A stretch of 64,000 bases of DNA. It comes from an uncultured Sphingobium sp. (GTDB lineage Bacteria; Pseudomonadota; Alphaproteobacteria; Sphingomonadales; Sphingomonadaceae). Every line of letters starts with the position of its first letter. The first letter of the stretch is position 1. The stretch lies in contig CAMPHJ010000010.1 in assembly GCA_946885845.1 (NCBI GenBank), positions 1-64,000 of the forward strand. The letters are read 5' to 3'. Both the position numbers and the translations under genes were made by a program. Shown here in pieces: positions 37,427 through 46,281 of the stretch. The notes below the pieces were generated by a model that did not search any database, was not told the DNA's origin, and saw only the letters and a program-made list of their open reading frames with translations.

Positions 37427-38305
37427 ATGCTCGACCGCTATCTTCTGCGCTATTTCCTGGCCGTCGTCGACCACGGCAATTTTTCACGCGCCGCAGGCCA
37501 TTGCAATGTGTCGCAGCCGACGCTTTCCATCGGCATCGCCAAGCTGGAGCGGACGCTGGGCATTGCCTTGTTCGTGCGCTCGAATCAGCGAGTGGAATTG
37601 ACCAGCGGCGGCACCCGCTTTCTGGCTCATGCGCGGCGAATAGAGCGCGAGTTCAACTTGGCGATGCAATCCATGGACATGGCCGAGGCGCTGCCCGCCC
37701 TGCGCCTCGGCATCCTTTCCAGCATAGCGGGCGATATCATCGCCGCATCGGTGGCGCGGACACGACTGGAACGGCAGCACAGGTTTGAACTGCTGTTCGG
37801 CACCGAACGGGAACTGACCGGGCACCTCGCCAAGGGGCGCATCGACATGGCGCTCACTTTGGTCGATCGCGGCGGCGACCGCTTTCTCGAGCAACCCATC
37901 TTTACCGAAGGCTATGCATTGGCGCTGTCGGCGGACCATCCGCTCGCCGCCTTGACTGAAATCAGTGCGGATCAGCTAGCAAATGACGTGATGATCGTAC
38001 GCCGCCATTGCGAGGCGCTATCGGACACCAGTCGCTTTTTCACGGAACGCGGCGTTCGTCCGCATTTCGCTCTGCGATCGACTAATGACGAGCGGGTCAT
38101 ACAAATGGTCCGCGCGGGCTTAGGCATTACCGTGATGCCCAAGAGCTACCGTGCGGACGGCATGGTGCGGCCTAAACTCACCGGATTTGACATGACGCGT
38201 ACTTTGGGCTGGGCGGCGGCACAGGACGCGGAAGCCATGCTCTGCGAACCGCCACCGCTGCTCCGGGAGATCGGAAGTCAGCTTGTGGAGGAAACTAGGA
38301 CATAA
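37427..38305 (+). CDS. LysR-family transcriptional regulator
   Basis: A 292-residue LysR-type regulator. The DNA-binding domain is YLLRYFLAVVDHGNFSRAA and HCNVSQPTLSIGIAKLERTLG, with an effector domain to the C terminus. It is divergent from the ivd-mcc operon, with a 26-base inverted repeat between them, so it probably controls leucine/isovalerate catabolism. Start ATG 37427. Confidence 0.9.
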   Translation: MLDRYLLRYFLAVVDHGNFSRAAGHCNVSQPTLSIGIAKLERTLGIALFVRSNQRVELTSGGTRFLAHARRIEREFNLAMQSMDMAEALPALRLGILSSIAGDIIAASVARTRLERQHRFELLFGTERELTGHLAKGRIDMALTLVDRGGDRFLEQPIFTEGYALALSADHPLAALTEISADQLANDVMIVRRHCEALSDTSRFFTERGVRPHFALRSTNDERVIQMVRAGLGITVMPKSYRADGMVRPKLTGFDMTRTLGWAAAQDAEAMLCEPPPLLREIGSQLVEETRT

Positions 38306-38975
38306 CCGGTTCGCGCTCTACCGCGGCGTAGATGCCCGTACGTGCGTATTTAGCGTTTAGCCGGATCACGTGTCGGAACGAAATAGAATTGTTATTCCAT
38401 ATATTATATTGACAACATGTAAATGCCAGTTATTAAAAGGCTAATCCTATAGGTTTGCCGGAGATTGATTGATCCGATCCAACAGGTAGTCCTTGTAAAC
38501 GTGCCGATATTGCGCACCCGTGGGCTATGGTTCGCTCGTTTGTCGATGACGGCGTAGTCATCAAGGAGGGTAGTGGTGATAAGAACCTGTTCGTAAAGAA
38601 ACAGGTAGCGCCGACCTTGGCGCCGCAGCATGCCCAGACGCTCCAGCAGCCGGGCAATCAATCAAATCAGGCGATGGTCGGCGGGCGTCAACGAAGTAGG
38701 CTCTTTGTATGGATCCGAAGAAAATGTCGGAACCTCCCGCCTTGGTGGCGCGGAAACGGCATGCGCGCGGGTAAGAAACCTAATGTAAGTTGATGCACGC
38801 TGCCGCGCTATAAAGGCCGTGGAAGGCAGAAGAGGTGCTCGGAGAATCCAGGATTGGGCACTCCGATTGAGGCAGCTCTTCGATCATGTGGGGTACAGGC
38901 ATGATTTTCGACAGTTTGTTAGCTGCCAAATTGACGGCGGGTGACCCGTAGTTCTGTTGTGGAGGTTTATTGAAC
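38306..38975. other. Intergenic stretch before the GH1 gene; no gene recognised
   Basis: About 670 bases. A GGAA-N6-TTCC-like site (38384) with an adjacent TTGACA is present. Two overlapping open frames (38404-38661 minus, 38527-38793 plus) give products without recognisable motifs and are on balance non-coding. A long leader before the GH1 gene, or a lost gene, are the two explanations. Confidence 0.45.
38384..38399. promoter_or_regulatory. GGAA-N6-TTCC-type site (candidate IolR/RpiR operator)
   Basis: TAGAATTGTTATTCCA: a 16-base near-palindrome followed by an AT tract and TTGACA. Its flank is strikingly like that of the site at 45973 read on the other strand, where the same motif also precedes ATATATTGACA. 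It lies between the LysR gene and the GH1 gene. Confidence 0.5.
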
Positions 38976-40286
38976 ATGACGACGATCGATCGACGCCAAG
39001 CGCTTGGGTTCGCTACCGGCGCCGCTGCCACGCTCGCCGTGCCAGCGGGTGCCCGGCGGGTCAGCAATGGCCGTTTTTTGTGGGGCGCCGCCACCGCCGG
39101 CTATCAGATCGAAGGAAACGCACCCGCGACCGACATCTGGCTGCTGGAACATATGACGCCGACCATCTTCGCCGAACCATCGGGCGATGCCGACGACAGC
39201 CTGCATCGCTGGCGCGAGGATATGGCCATTGCAAAGGCAATCGGCCTCAACTGCTATCGCTTCTCTGTCGAATGGTCGCGGATCGAACCGGACAAGGGTC
39301 AGTTCAGCATCGCCTATCTCGATTTCTATAAGGAGATGATCGACCATTGCCGCGAACTGGAGCTGGCTCCGGTCGTCACCTTCAATCACTTCACCACACC
39401 GCGCTGGTTCGCTGCCTCGGGCGGATGGACGCAGACCGACGCGGCAGCACTGTTCGGGCGCTATTGCGATCGTGTAGCCCGGGCAATGGCGGATGGCATC
39501 AGCCATGCCGTGACGCTGAACGAACCCAACCTCTCGCTTGGAGGAAGCCTGTCGGCGTTGCAATTGGGTGGCGCTTCCCTGGCCAAGATGCAGGCGATGA
39601 TCGCGGCGGCTGCCAAGGCCAGCGGATCGGATCGGTTCGATGTGCTCAACTTCGGCGATCCAGAGCCGATGATGCCCGGCGTGATCGCAGGTCACAAGAC
39701 GGCCCGCGCGGCGATCAAGGCGGTGCGCGGCGATTTGCCGGTGGGCCTTAGCCTCGCCATCACCGACGATGTCGGCGTGGGACCGGGCAATCTGCTCAAG
39801 CGCAAACGCCAGATCGTCTACGAACCATTTTTCGCGCTGGCGCGGGACGATGATTTCATCGGCGTGCAGACCTATGGGCGGCAATATATCGGTAAGGACG
39901 GCCCGGTAGATGTTCCCGCCGACATGCCAAAGCGCCCCAACGGCAAGGAATGGTTCCCCACCGCGATCGGCAACACCATACGCTACGCGCATCAGGCCAC
40001 GGGTAAGCCCGTGCTGATCACCGAAAACGGCATCGACGCCAGCGATGATGCCGAAAGGCAGAAGTTCATCCCGGAGGCGATCGCCTCGGTCGAGGCGGCG
40101 ATGCGCGATGGCGTGCCCGTCGAAGGCTATATCCACTGGTCGCTCCTCGACAATTTCGAGTGGATGCTCGGCTACGGGCCGAAATATGGACTCGTTGCGG
40201 TCGATCGCACGACCTTCAAACGCACACCCAAGCCCAGCGCCGCCCTATTCGGCCGGATTGCCAGGGCGGGCGGCATGGCTGCGTGA
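38976..40286 (+). CDS. GH1 beta-glucosidase-like enzyme with Tat-type leader
   Basis: A 436-residue glycoside hydrolase of family 1. FLWGAATAGYQIEGN opens the barrel, the acid/base glutamate is in VTLNEPNLS and the nucleophile in VLITENGID; the final sugar-binding block is WSLLDNFEWMLGYGPKYGLVAVD. The N terminus has twin arginines (DRRQALGFATGAAATLAV), a Tat-like leader, so export to the periplasm is likely. Start ATG 38976 lies 10 bases after GGAGG; a TTG at 38970 is closer. It would release a sugar or aglycone from a beta-glycoside outside the cytoplasm. Confidence 0.88.
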   Translation: MTTIDRRQALGFATGAAATLAVPAGARRVSNGRFLWGAATAGYQIEGNAPATDIWLLEHMTPTIFAEPSGDADDSLHRWREDMAIAKAIGLNCYRFSVEWSRIEPDKGQFSIAYLDFYKEMIDHCRELELAPVVTFNHFTTPRWFAASGGWTQTDAAALFGRYCDRVARAMADGISHAVTLNEPNLSLGGSLSALQLGGASLAKMQAMIAAAAKASGSDRFDVLNFGDPEPMMPGVIAGHKTARAAIKAVRGDLPVGLSLAITDDVGVGPGNLLKRKRQIVYEPFFALARDDDFIGVQTYGRQYIGKDGPVDVPADMPKRPNGKEWFPTAIGNTIRYAHQATGKPVLITENGIDASDDAERQKFIPEAIASVEAAMRDGVPVEGYIHWSLLDNFEWMLGYGPKYGLVAVDRTTFKRTPKPSAALFGRIARAGGMAA

Positions 40287-40615
40287 CAGCCTCCGTCTCC
40301 TGGCAGCCTCAACCGTCGGCAGGAAGCTGACGCCCTGCTCCAGCCAGTCGCACATGGATCAATCTGATCTATCGAAATTTATTTTCCTGATTTATATTGT
40401 ATGGAATATGCTATCCATCTATGAGCGTATCTATTCCAAAGTTGGCGCAGAATAGCGTTGAACCTATGGAGTTAGATCCTGAAACGAAACCTTCGGTACG
40501 ATCGGAGCCGACGTGACCTTCAAATTCTGAAGCGGTTCCAAATGTTAGACCGAAGATCGCGAACGTTACCGCTCGCGGCCTTCATGGTTTTAACCGAGCC
40601 GGTTACTCCGCCAGC
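40287..40615. other. Intergenic stretch before the membrane hydrolase
   Basis: About 330 bases with no recognisable gene. The only structure noted is the 16-base near-palindrome at 40402 preceded by an AT-rich segment, which could be part of the promoter of the next gene. Confidence 0.5.
40402..40417. promoter_or_regulatory. GGAA-N6-TTCC-type site upstream of hydrolase
   Basis: TGGAATATGCTATCCA keeps the 16-base frame with one arm mismatch (ATCC for TTCC). Next to it, TATATTGTA resembles the AT flank of the sites at 38384 and 45973. Lies about 200 bases before the hydrolase gene. Confidence 0.4.
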
Positions 40616-41902
40616 ATGAAGACCGCCTTTTCAACGAAGTCCCAAAAGGGAGCGGCTTTGAGCAAGATTGACAGGTCCTACGCCATTTCGGCTCCGCAAG
40701 GCTGGTTTTCAGTTGCCGGGATGTGGCTGGCGATTGGCATCGTCGCTGTGACGGTTGCCTACACAGTGCTGACACAGGCCCTCGCCATCATTCCGGTGGA
40801 TGCTGTTGGCTGGTCGCTGCAAACCCGAGCCTCGCAGGCTGCCATATTGCTGCTTTCGGCGGTCCGGGACCAGTTTGGTCTGTGGAACATAGCCATTGCG
40901 GTCGCTGCCTGCCTGATCGCGTTCACCGCCGCTTCTCGCTCGGCGACATATCGACGGACCTGGCGAATATTGTTTCGCCTTTCCGCGATCGGCCTTCTGG
41001 CATGCATCACAACTGCGCTGTGGCTGATATCCGCCGTGGCGGAGTCGGGTGCATCGACGTCGGCATTGCGGTCCATGTTTCCTTACCCCAGCGCAGACGA
41101 TCGCCCGGATCGGACAGTGATCTATGGGCGGCCTGACGGGGTCGCCTTGGCGGCTGATCTCTACCTTCCATCGCACAAATTGCCGGGCCCAAACCCGGTT
41201 GTAGTTAGAATCCACGGAGGCGGCTTCGTATTGGGGAAGAGGGGGGCGAACGCACATACTCAATATCTGGTCGATCAGGGTTTCGCGGTGATGGATATCG
41301 ACTACCGGCTCGCCACCCCGACATTTCACACCTGGGACAAGGCGGTCGGTGACGTCGGGTGCGCCCTTACGTGGGTCGCGATTGACGGGCGTTCGGTCGG
41401 CCTTGATCCAGATCGGGTCGTGACCCTGGGCGATTCCGCTGGGGGCAACCTCGCCATCAACGCGGCTTACATGATCGCCAATGGAACGATGACGCCGACC
41501 TGTAACAGTTCCGCCGATCTTCCCAAGGTGCGCGCCGTCATCGCCCATTTCCCTGCGGTTGATATGATCCACGGAGCAACCGATACGGCGCTGGGCCGAT
41601 TGGTTGGTCAATATTATGTCGGCGGCACACCTCGCCAATTTCCCGGTCGCTATCGCGCGATCGATTCCGCTTCTCATCTCTCCGCTCGCGCCCCACCGAC
41701 CCTGATCTTCCAGGGCAATCGCGACCATCTCGTTCTGGCGGGACCCGTGAGAACGTTCGCCCGTCGTGCCGAACGGGTCGGTGTTGAAATTCGCTATGTC
41801 GAATATCCCACGCTCGAACATGGGTGGGGAAACTCGAACTATCCCACGCAAGCGAGCGGCGAGATCATGGTCGCTTGGTTGCGGACCAGGTTTGGGAAAT
41901 AA
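40616..41902 (+). CDS. Membrane-anchored alpha/beta hydrolase
   Basis: A 428-residue protein with three N-terminal hydrophobic segments (about residues 30-55, 90-107 and 118-142) joined to an esterase domain. The catalytic part has HGGGFVLG (oxyanion hole), GDSAGGNLAI (nucleophile), a late Asp (GNRDHLVLAG) and His in LEHGWGN. The start is open: ATG 40616 lacks a clear ribosome-binding site, while a TTG at 40661 has AAGGGAG in front. It is the first of three adjacent hydrolases. The catalytic domain probably faces the periplasm, where it could trim esters before uptake. Confidence 0.82.
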   Translation: MKTAFSTKSQKGAALSKIDRSYAISAPQGWFSVAGMWLAIGIVAVTVAYTVLTQALAIIPVDAVGWSLQTRASQAAILLLSAVRDQFGLWNIAIAVAACLIAFTAASRSATYRRTWRILFRLSAIGLLACITTALWLISAVAESGASTSALRSMFPYPSADDRPDRTVIYGRPDGVALAADLYLPSHKLPGPNPVVVRIHGGGFVLGKRGANAHTQYLVDQGFAVMDIDYRLATPTFHTWDKAVGDVGCALTWVAIDGRSVGLDPDRVVTLGDSAGGNLAINAAYMIANGTMTPTCNSSADLPKVRAVIAHFPAVDMIHGATDTALGRLVGQYYVGGTPRQFPGRYRAIDSASHLSARAPPTLIFQGNRDHLVLAGPVRTFARRAERVGVEIRYVEYPTLEHGWGNSNYPTQASGEIMVAWLRTRFGK

Positions 41903-41960
41903 AGGCCCGTCGAATGCGGCGCCGTCACTCCAAGGCGGCACGTGAAGGAATCAGGAGAAT

Positions 41961-42878
41961 ATGATGAAATTATTGCATCTCGCGGGCCTGTTGTCGGTTT
42001 CGATATTGGCAACGCCCGCCGCAGCTTTGGCCCAGCCTCCATCGGCCGCGCCGACAGAACCGCCATCGGTGCGTCTCTACGGCAATGCATTGAAGTGCAG
42101 CGCTAAAGCGGAGGTGTGGAACAACTTCGAAGAGGCGGGCCTTGTGGTTCGCAACGTCACATGCCCGACGATGACGCCGGTTCTGCCCGATCCAGACAAG
42201 GCGACAGGCGCTGCGGTGATCGTGGCACCGGGCGGTGCGTTCATGGCATTGGCGATCAAGAATGAAGGATGGGACGTGGCCCGCGCGCTGGCCGACCGTG
42301 GCATTGCCGCGTTCATTCTCAAATACAGGCTCCTGCCCACGCCCACGGACTTGGCCGAGGCGCGCAGGTTCATATCTCAGAAGGTCGCCGGGATCATCGC
42401 CAATCCCTATGACAATGAGGTCGTCAATATCAGCCTCGCCCCTACTGACGGCAAAGCCGCCGTGGCGTGGGTTCGCGCCAACGCCGCGAAGTACGGTATC
42501 GACCCTGACCATGTCGGCATGATCGGGTTTTCGGCAGGAGCCATGACCGTTCGCCGAGTGGGCCTCGATGCCGATGCCGCGTCGCGTCCTGCGTTCATCG
42601 GGTATGTCTATGGACCGCAAGACGCGGAAGTGGTGCCCGCCGACGCGCCGCCGATGTTCGACGCAATCGCGCTTGACGACAATCTGTTCTCATCCAAGGG
42701 TTTCCCGATCGTACAGGCCTATCTGGACGCCAAGCGGCCTGTCGAAATTCACGGATACCAGAAGGGCAATCACGGTTTCGGCCTTGGCGTTCCGGGCACT
42801 ACCACCACCCTCATGATCGATCAATTCACAGCGTGGCTCCGCATGCAGGGATTCCTCACGCAAAAGGATGCCAAGTGA
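41961..42878 (+). CDS. Secreted alpha/beta hydrolase (dienelactone-hydrolase/acetylxylan-esterase-like)
   Basis: A 305-residue protein with a cleavable signal peptide (LLHLAGLLSVSILATPAAALAQ). The fold landmarks are VIVAPGGAFMALA (oxyanion region), GMIGFSAGAMT (nucleophile) and a C-terminal HGFGLG histidine. Related enzymes remove acetyl and other acyl groups from carbohydrates. GGAG precedes ATG 41961 at good distance. It is between two other hydrolases and almost touches the next, so all three are likely co-expressed. Confidence 0.85.
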   Translation: MMKLLHLAGLLSVSILATPAAALAQPPSAAPTEPPSVRLYGNALKCSAKAEVWNNFEEAGLVVRNVTCPTMTPVLPDPDKATGAAVIVAPGGAFMALAIKNEGWDVARALADRGIAAFILKYRLLPTPTDLAEARRFISQKVAGIIANPYDNEVVNISLAPTDGKAAVAWVRANAAKYGIDPDHVGMIGFSAGAMTVRRVGLDADAASRPAFIGYVYGPQDAEVVPADAPPMFDAIALDDNLFSSKGFPIVQAYLDAKRPVEIHGYQKGNHGFGLGVPGTTTTLMIDQFTAWLRMQGFLTQKDAK

Positions 42879-42911
42879 TCCTTGAAACATTTTATTCGGG
42901 AGATAGCTGCG

Positions 42912-43988
42912 ATGGGGACGACGCGGAGACAGTTTGGGATGGGCGTTGCGGCGGCGGTAGCGTTCGCTGGGGTCGATACCGTTGCAGCAGCGGCGGCGCG
43001 GCCCCAGGCAACTGATGATCTTATGTCGGTGGTTCATCCACAGCTGAGAGCGGCGGTTCAACAGGCGCAACCGTTGCTGGACAAGGATCCGCCGCTGACG
43101 GCGGCGACGCTGGCACAGGCTCGGTCGAGCGCAGATGCAATGTCGCGCGCGCAGACGCCGCTACCGGACGTAGCTTTTGTCGAACGCTGGATCGCTGGCC
43201 GGGCTGGTAGTCCGGACGTCAGGATTTACGTCATCAACGCAAAGCCCGGTCTTGGTCGCCCCGGCATCCTGCACACGCACGGCGGCGGCTTCGTTCTGGG
43301 CAACGCCAAAAACGAAATCCGTCGGTTGCAGGGCATTGCGCGGGAACTCGATTGCGCGATCGTAACGGTCGACTATCGCCTTGCACCCGAAACCATCTGG
43401 TCAGGATCGATCGAAGACAATTATGCCGGGCTGAAATGGCTGTACGCCAATGCATCGTCGCTCGGCGTCGACCGCAGCAAAATCGCGGTCATGGGGGAGA
43501 GCGCAGGCGGTGGCCATGCCGCGTTGCTTGCCATCACCGCCCGCGACCGTGGAGAGGTGCCGCTGGCCTTCCAGTGCCTAGTCTATCCCGAACTGGATGA
43601 TCGTACCGGCAGCAGCCGCATCCCCCCGGCCCATATCGGGAGGCTATTCTGGACCGCCCCGAAAAATCGCTTCGCCTGGACATCCTTTCTGGGCCAGGCG
43701 CCGGGCGGGCGTCAGGTGCCGCCTGCCGTTCCGGCGCGGGTCGAAAATCTGGCGGGCTTACCGCCGACCTGGATCGGCACCGGCGGCATCGACCTGTTTG
43801 TCGAGGAGAACATCGCCTATGCGACGCGGCTGACGCAGGCGGGAGTCATGACCGAGTTAGTGGTCGTGCCGGGAGCGTTCCACGGTTTCGATCTGGTGCC
43901 CGACCTTTTGGGAATTGAGGTTCCGATCGTCGAGCGGTTTAAACGGGCAAAGATCGCGGCATTGCGGGATGCTTTGATCGACGCCTGA
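42912..43988 (+). CDS. Tat-exported alpha/beta hydrolase (HSL-family esterase)
   Basis: A 358-residue esterase with a twin-arginine leader (TTRRQFGMGVAAAVAFAG). HGGGFVLGNA, GESAGGGHAALLA, an Asp in GGIDLFVEEN and His in GAFHGFD are the HSL-family elements in order. Start ATG 42912 fits the Tat leader; an in-frame TTG at 42882 adds 10 residues. Third in a row of esterases, so it is expected to act in the periplasm. The cluster looks specialised for multiply esterified substrates. Confidence 0.86.
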   Translation: MGTTRRQFGMGVAAAVAFAGVDTVAAAAARPQATDDLMSVVHPQLRAAVQQAQPLLDKDPPLTAATLAQARSSADAMSRAQTPLPDVAFVERWIAGRAGSPDVRIYVINAKPGLGRPGILHTHGGGFVLGNAKNEIRRLQGIARELDCAIVTVDYRLAPETIWSGSIEDNYAGLKWLYANASSLGVDRSKIAVMGESAGGGHAALLAITARDRGEVPLAFQCLVYPELDDRTGSSRIPPAHIGRLFWTAPKNRFAWTSFLGQAPGGRQVPPAVPARVENLAGLPPTWIGTGGIDLFVEENIAYATRLTQAGVMTELVVVPGAFHGFDLVPDLLGIEVPIVERFKRAKIAALRDALIDA

Positions 43989-44095
43989 CCAAGCGCCTGA
44001 CTCTACGCGTTTCAACCACAGAGCGCTTTGAACCGGCACCAGGGAGATGCCGGGTTGAGGCGGCCTGCATGATAAGCCAGCTTGGCGGACTCGGG

Positions 44096-45679
44096 CTAAA
44101 CACCCGGCAGCTTATAGTCCCGATACTGCTCCCGGAGCTTCGTTTTCAACAGCTTGCCGGTCCCGGTATGCGGAAGCGCGTCGACAAACAGGATATCGTC
44201 AGGCAGCCACCATTTGGCGAGCTTCCCCGCCAGATAAGTCTGGATTTCGGTGGCGCTCACCTTCGCATCCGGCTTCCGAACCACCAGTAGCAATGGCCGC
44301 TCGTCCCACTTTGGATGCGCCACCCCGATCGCTGCGGCCTCGGCCACGCCAGGACAGCCCATCGCAGCATTCTCCAGTTCGACCGAACTGATCCACTCGC
44401 CACCCGACTTGATGACGTCCTTCGCGCGGTCGGTAAGCTGAAGCTCGCCCCCAGGATGCAGCACGGCGATGTCGCCCGTGTCGAACCAACTCTCGGCATC
44501 GATGCAGGGTCCGCTTTCATCCTTGAAGTAGCGCGCCACCGTCCACGGCCCCCGAACCTGAAGCCGACCGGAAGTCTTGCCGTCGCGGGCAACCGCCCTC
44601 CCCTCGTCATCCACCAGCCTAAGCTCGATACCAAAGGGCGAACGCCCCTGTTTTGAGATAAAGTCCAGCCGCGCGTCGTAATCGCGGTCATCCCAATCGG
44701 CCGGTAAAGCGCAGACGGTGCCGATCGGCGACAGCTCAGTCATTCCCCAAAGATGGCCGAACTGGACGCCCCGGTCCATAAATTGTTCGATCATCGCGCG
44801 CGGCGCGGCGGAGCCACCACAGGAGATCATCGCAAGCTTGCCAAGATCGCGTTGCTCACACTCGATATGCTGCAGCATCGAAAGCCAGACCGTCGGCACT
44901 GCGCAACTATGGGTGACGCCCTCTTCGATGATCAACTTATGGAGGACCGCGGCATCGTTGACCATCGAAAGAACAAGCTTTGCGCCGACTGCGGCGGCAG
45001 AGAAAGGCAGGCCCCACGCGCTGGCGTGAAACATAGGGGTAATCGGCAGGGTCACCGTCCGTGCCGAGAAGTTGAATACGTCCGGCTGAACCTGAGTCAT
45101 CGTGTGCAGCAGGGTCGATCGATGCTCGTAAAGCACGCCCTTCGGATTACCGGTCGTTCCGCTGGTGTAGCAGAGCATCGCCGGTTCGCGCTCGTCGCCC
45201 TCATACCAATGATATTCGCCGCTTTCGGTCGCCAGCAGAGTGTCGAATTCTTGCTCAAACACAATGAAATGCTCAATCGAACTCAGCCTTGGTTTCAGCC
45301 GCTCGACAAGCGGCGCGAACGCCGCATCGTAAAGCAGCACGCGATCCTCGGCATGGTTGGCGATGTAGACGATCTGATCGTCGAACAGGCGCGGGTTAAT
45401 GGTGTGCATCACTCCACCCATGCCGATCGTGCCAAACCAGGCAACCAAGTGGCGAACATGGTTGGCACCGAGCGTCGCCACCCGATCCCCAGGTTCTATA
45501 CCCATCCGATCGAGCTTCTGCGCGAACCGCCGCGCATCGCCGACGACGCCCGCCCATGTGCTGCGGGTGATGCTGCCATCGGCTTGATAGCTGACGATCT
45601 CGCGGGGGCCGTGCTCACGGGCTGCATGATCGAAGAGCCTCGTGAGGCGAAGGGGCCAATCCTGCATTCCGCCGAGCAT
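44096..45679 (-). CDS. Acyl-CoA ligase, AlkK-like medium/long-chain type
   Basis: A 527-residue adenylate-forming ligase. The ATP loop is [19 protein letters not shown], the A5 motif is [11 protein letters not shown], the A8 hinge is [20 protein letters not shown] and the catalytic lysine is in [12 protein letters not shown]. The GGEWIS word is typical of AlkK-type medium-chain (C6-C12) acyl-CoA ligases. It is convergent with the three hydrolases and has a GGAA-N6-TTCC-type site about 290 bases upstream. Activation of medium-chain acids released by those esterases is the natural inference. Confidence 0.88.
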   Translation of the reverse strand: MLGGMQDWPLRLTRLFDHAAREHGPREIVSYQADGSITRSTWAGVVGDARRFAQKLDRMGIEPGDRVATLGANHVRHLVAWFGTIGMGGVMHTINPRLFDDQIVYIANHAEDRVLLYDAAFAPLVERLKPRLSSIEHFIVFEQEFDTLLATESGEYHWYEGDEREPAMLCYTSGTTGNPKGVLYEHRSTLLHTMTQVQPDVFNFSARTVTLPITPMFHASAWGLPFSAAAVGAKLVLSMVNDAAVLHKLIIEEGVTHSCAVPTVWLSMLQHIECEQRDLGKLAMISCGGSAAPRAMIEQFMDRGVQFGHLWGMTELSPIGTVCALPADWDDRDYDARLDFISKQGRSPFGIELRLVDDEGRAVARDGKTSGRLQVRGPWTVARYFKDESGPCIDAESWFDTGDIAVLHPGGELQLTDRAKDVIKSGGEWISSVELENAAMGCPGVAEAAAIGVAHPKWDERPLLLVVRKPDAKVSATEIQTYLAGKLAKWWLPDDILFVDALPHTGTGKLLKTKLREQYRDYKLPGV

Positions 45680-45972
45680 TTCTTCTCCTGTTTATCTGCT
45701 TTTTACGGCACACGCCAACCTGCGGTGCCGTCCTTGGATCGATCTTCCAGATGTTGCGGCAGGCTCAGCAGGGACTCCGCCCTAGCCTCGCCCTCCATAT
45801 ATCAGATCCGATGGCCGCCTCGGATTTCCTAGCGGCGGACATCACCAACGCTGGTGCCCTTTTACAAAACGGCACACGGACCGAGATATCCATTGGAACG
45901 ACCACACCTACCATCCTGCGTGTGCATAAAGTATAGCTAAGTTCAGGACGGTAATTTTGTCAATATATATTA

Positions 45973-45988
45973 TGGAATGGTATTTCTA
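45973..45988. promoter_or_regulatory. GGAA-N6-TTCC-type site before the AlkK-like ligase
   Basis: TGGAATGGTATTTCTA, one arm mismatch. On the minus strand it is followed by an AT tract and TTGACA, as at 38384. Orientation fits a promoter reading toward the ligase. Confidence 0.5.
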
Positions 45989-46141
45989 TTTAAAGATCGC
46001 CAGTCGCCGGGATGAGCTCCCGCGGGGCTTAGCCCGTAGTGGCAGATGATCCCGCCTCAGAAACGCATCGGCGTGGTTGGGGACGCCTTTAAACGGCTAA
46101 AACGTCCTGCCGTAATGGAACGCTTCTACCAAGGCTATTGA

Positions 46142-46157
46142 CGGAATGATAATTCTA
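46142..46157. promoter_or_regulatory. GGAA-N6-TTCC-type site before the MFS carrier
   Basis: CGGAATGATAATTCTA keeps GGAA-N6-TTCT. It lies 125 bases upstream of the MFS start codon, beside TATAT sequence. Confidence 0.45.
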
Positions 46158-46281
46158 TATCAGAATCCCGCGGCCAATCCCTGATAGCGATTGGCAACGA
46201 GTTTGCCGATGCGGGACGCGAATGCGCGCCGTATCGCGCACGCGATACGAGACAACGGATCGATAAAGGAGTGGATATCTT

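Larger units (their letters stand above)
45680..46281. other. Divergent intergenic region with two GGAA-N6-TTCC-type sites
   Basis: About 600 bases between the AlkK-like ligase and the MFS carrier. No credible gene is present. It contains the sites at 45973 and 46142 and AT-rich promoter-like sequence, consistent with shared control of both units. Confidence 0.5.

Noticed and set aside
38967..40136. 389-codon minus-strand open frame
   Set aside because: Antisense to the GH1 gene, which has both catalytic glutamate motifs.
40709..41941. 410-codon minus-strand open frame
   Set aside because: Antisense to the membrane hydrolase, whose catalytic motifs prove the plus strand codes.
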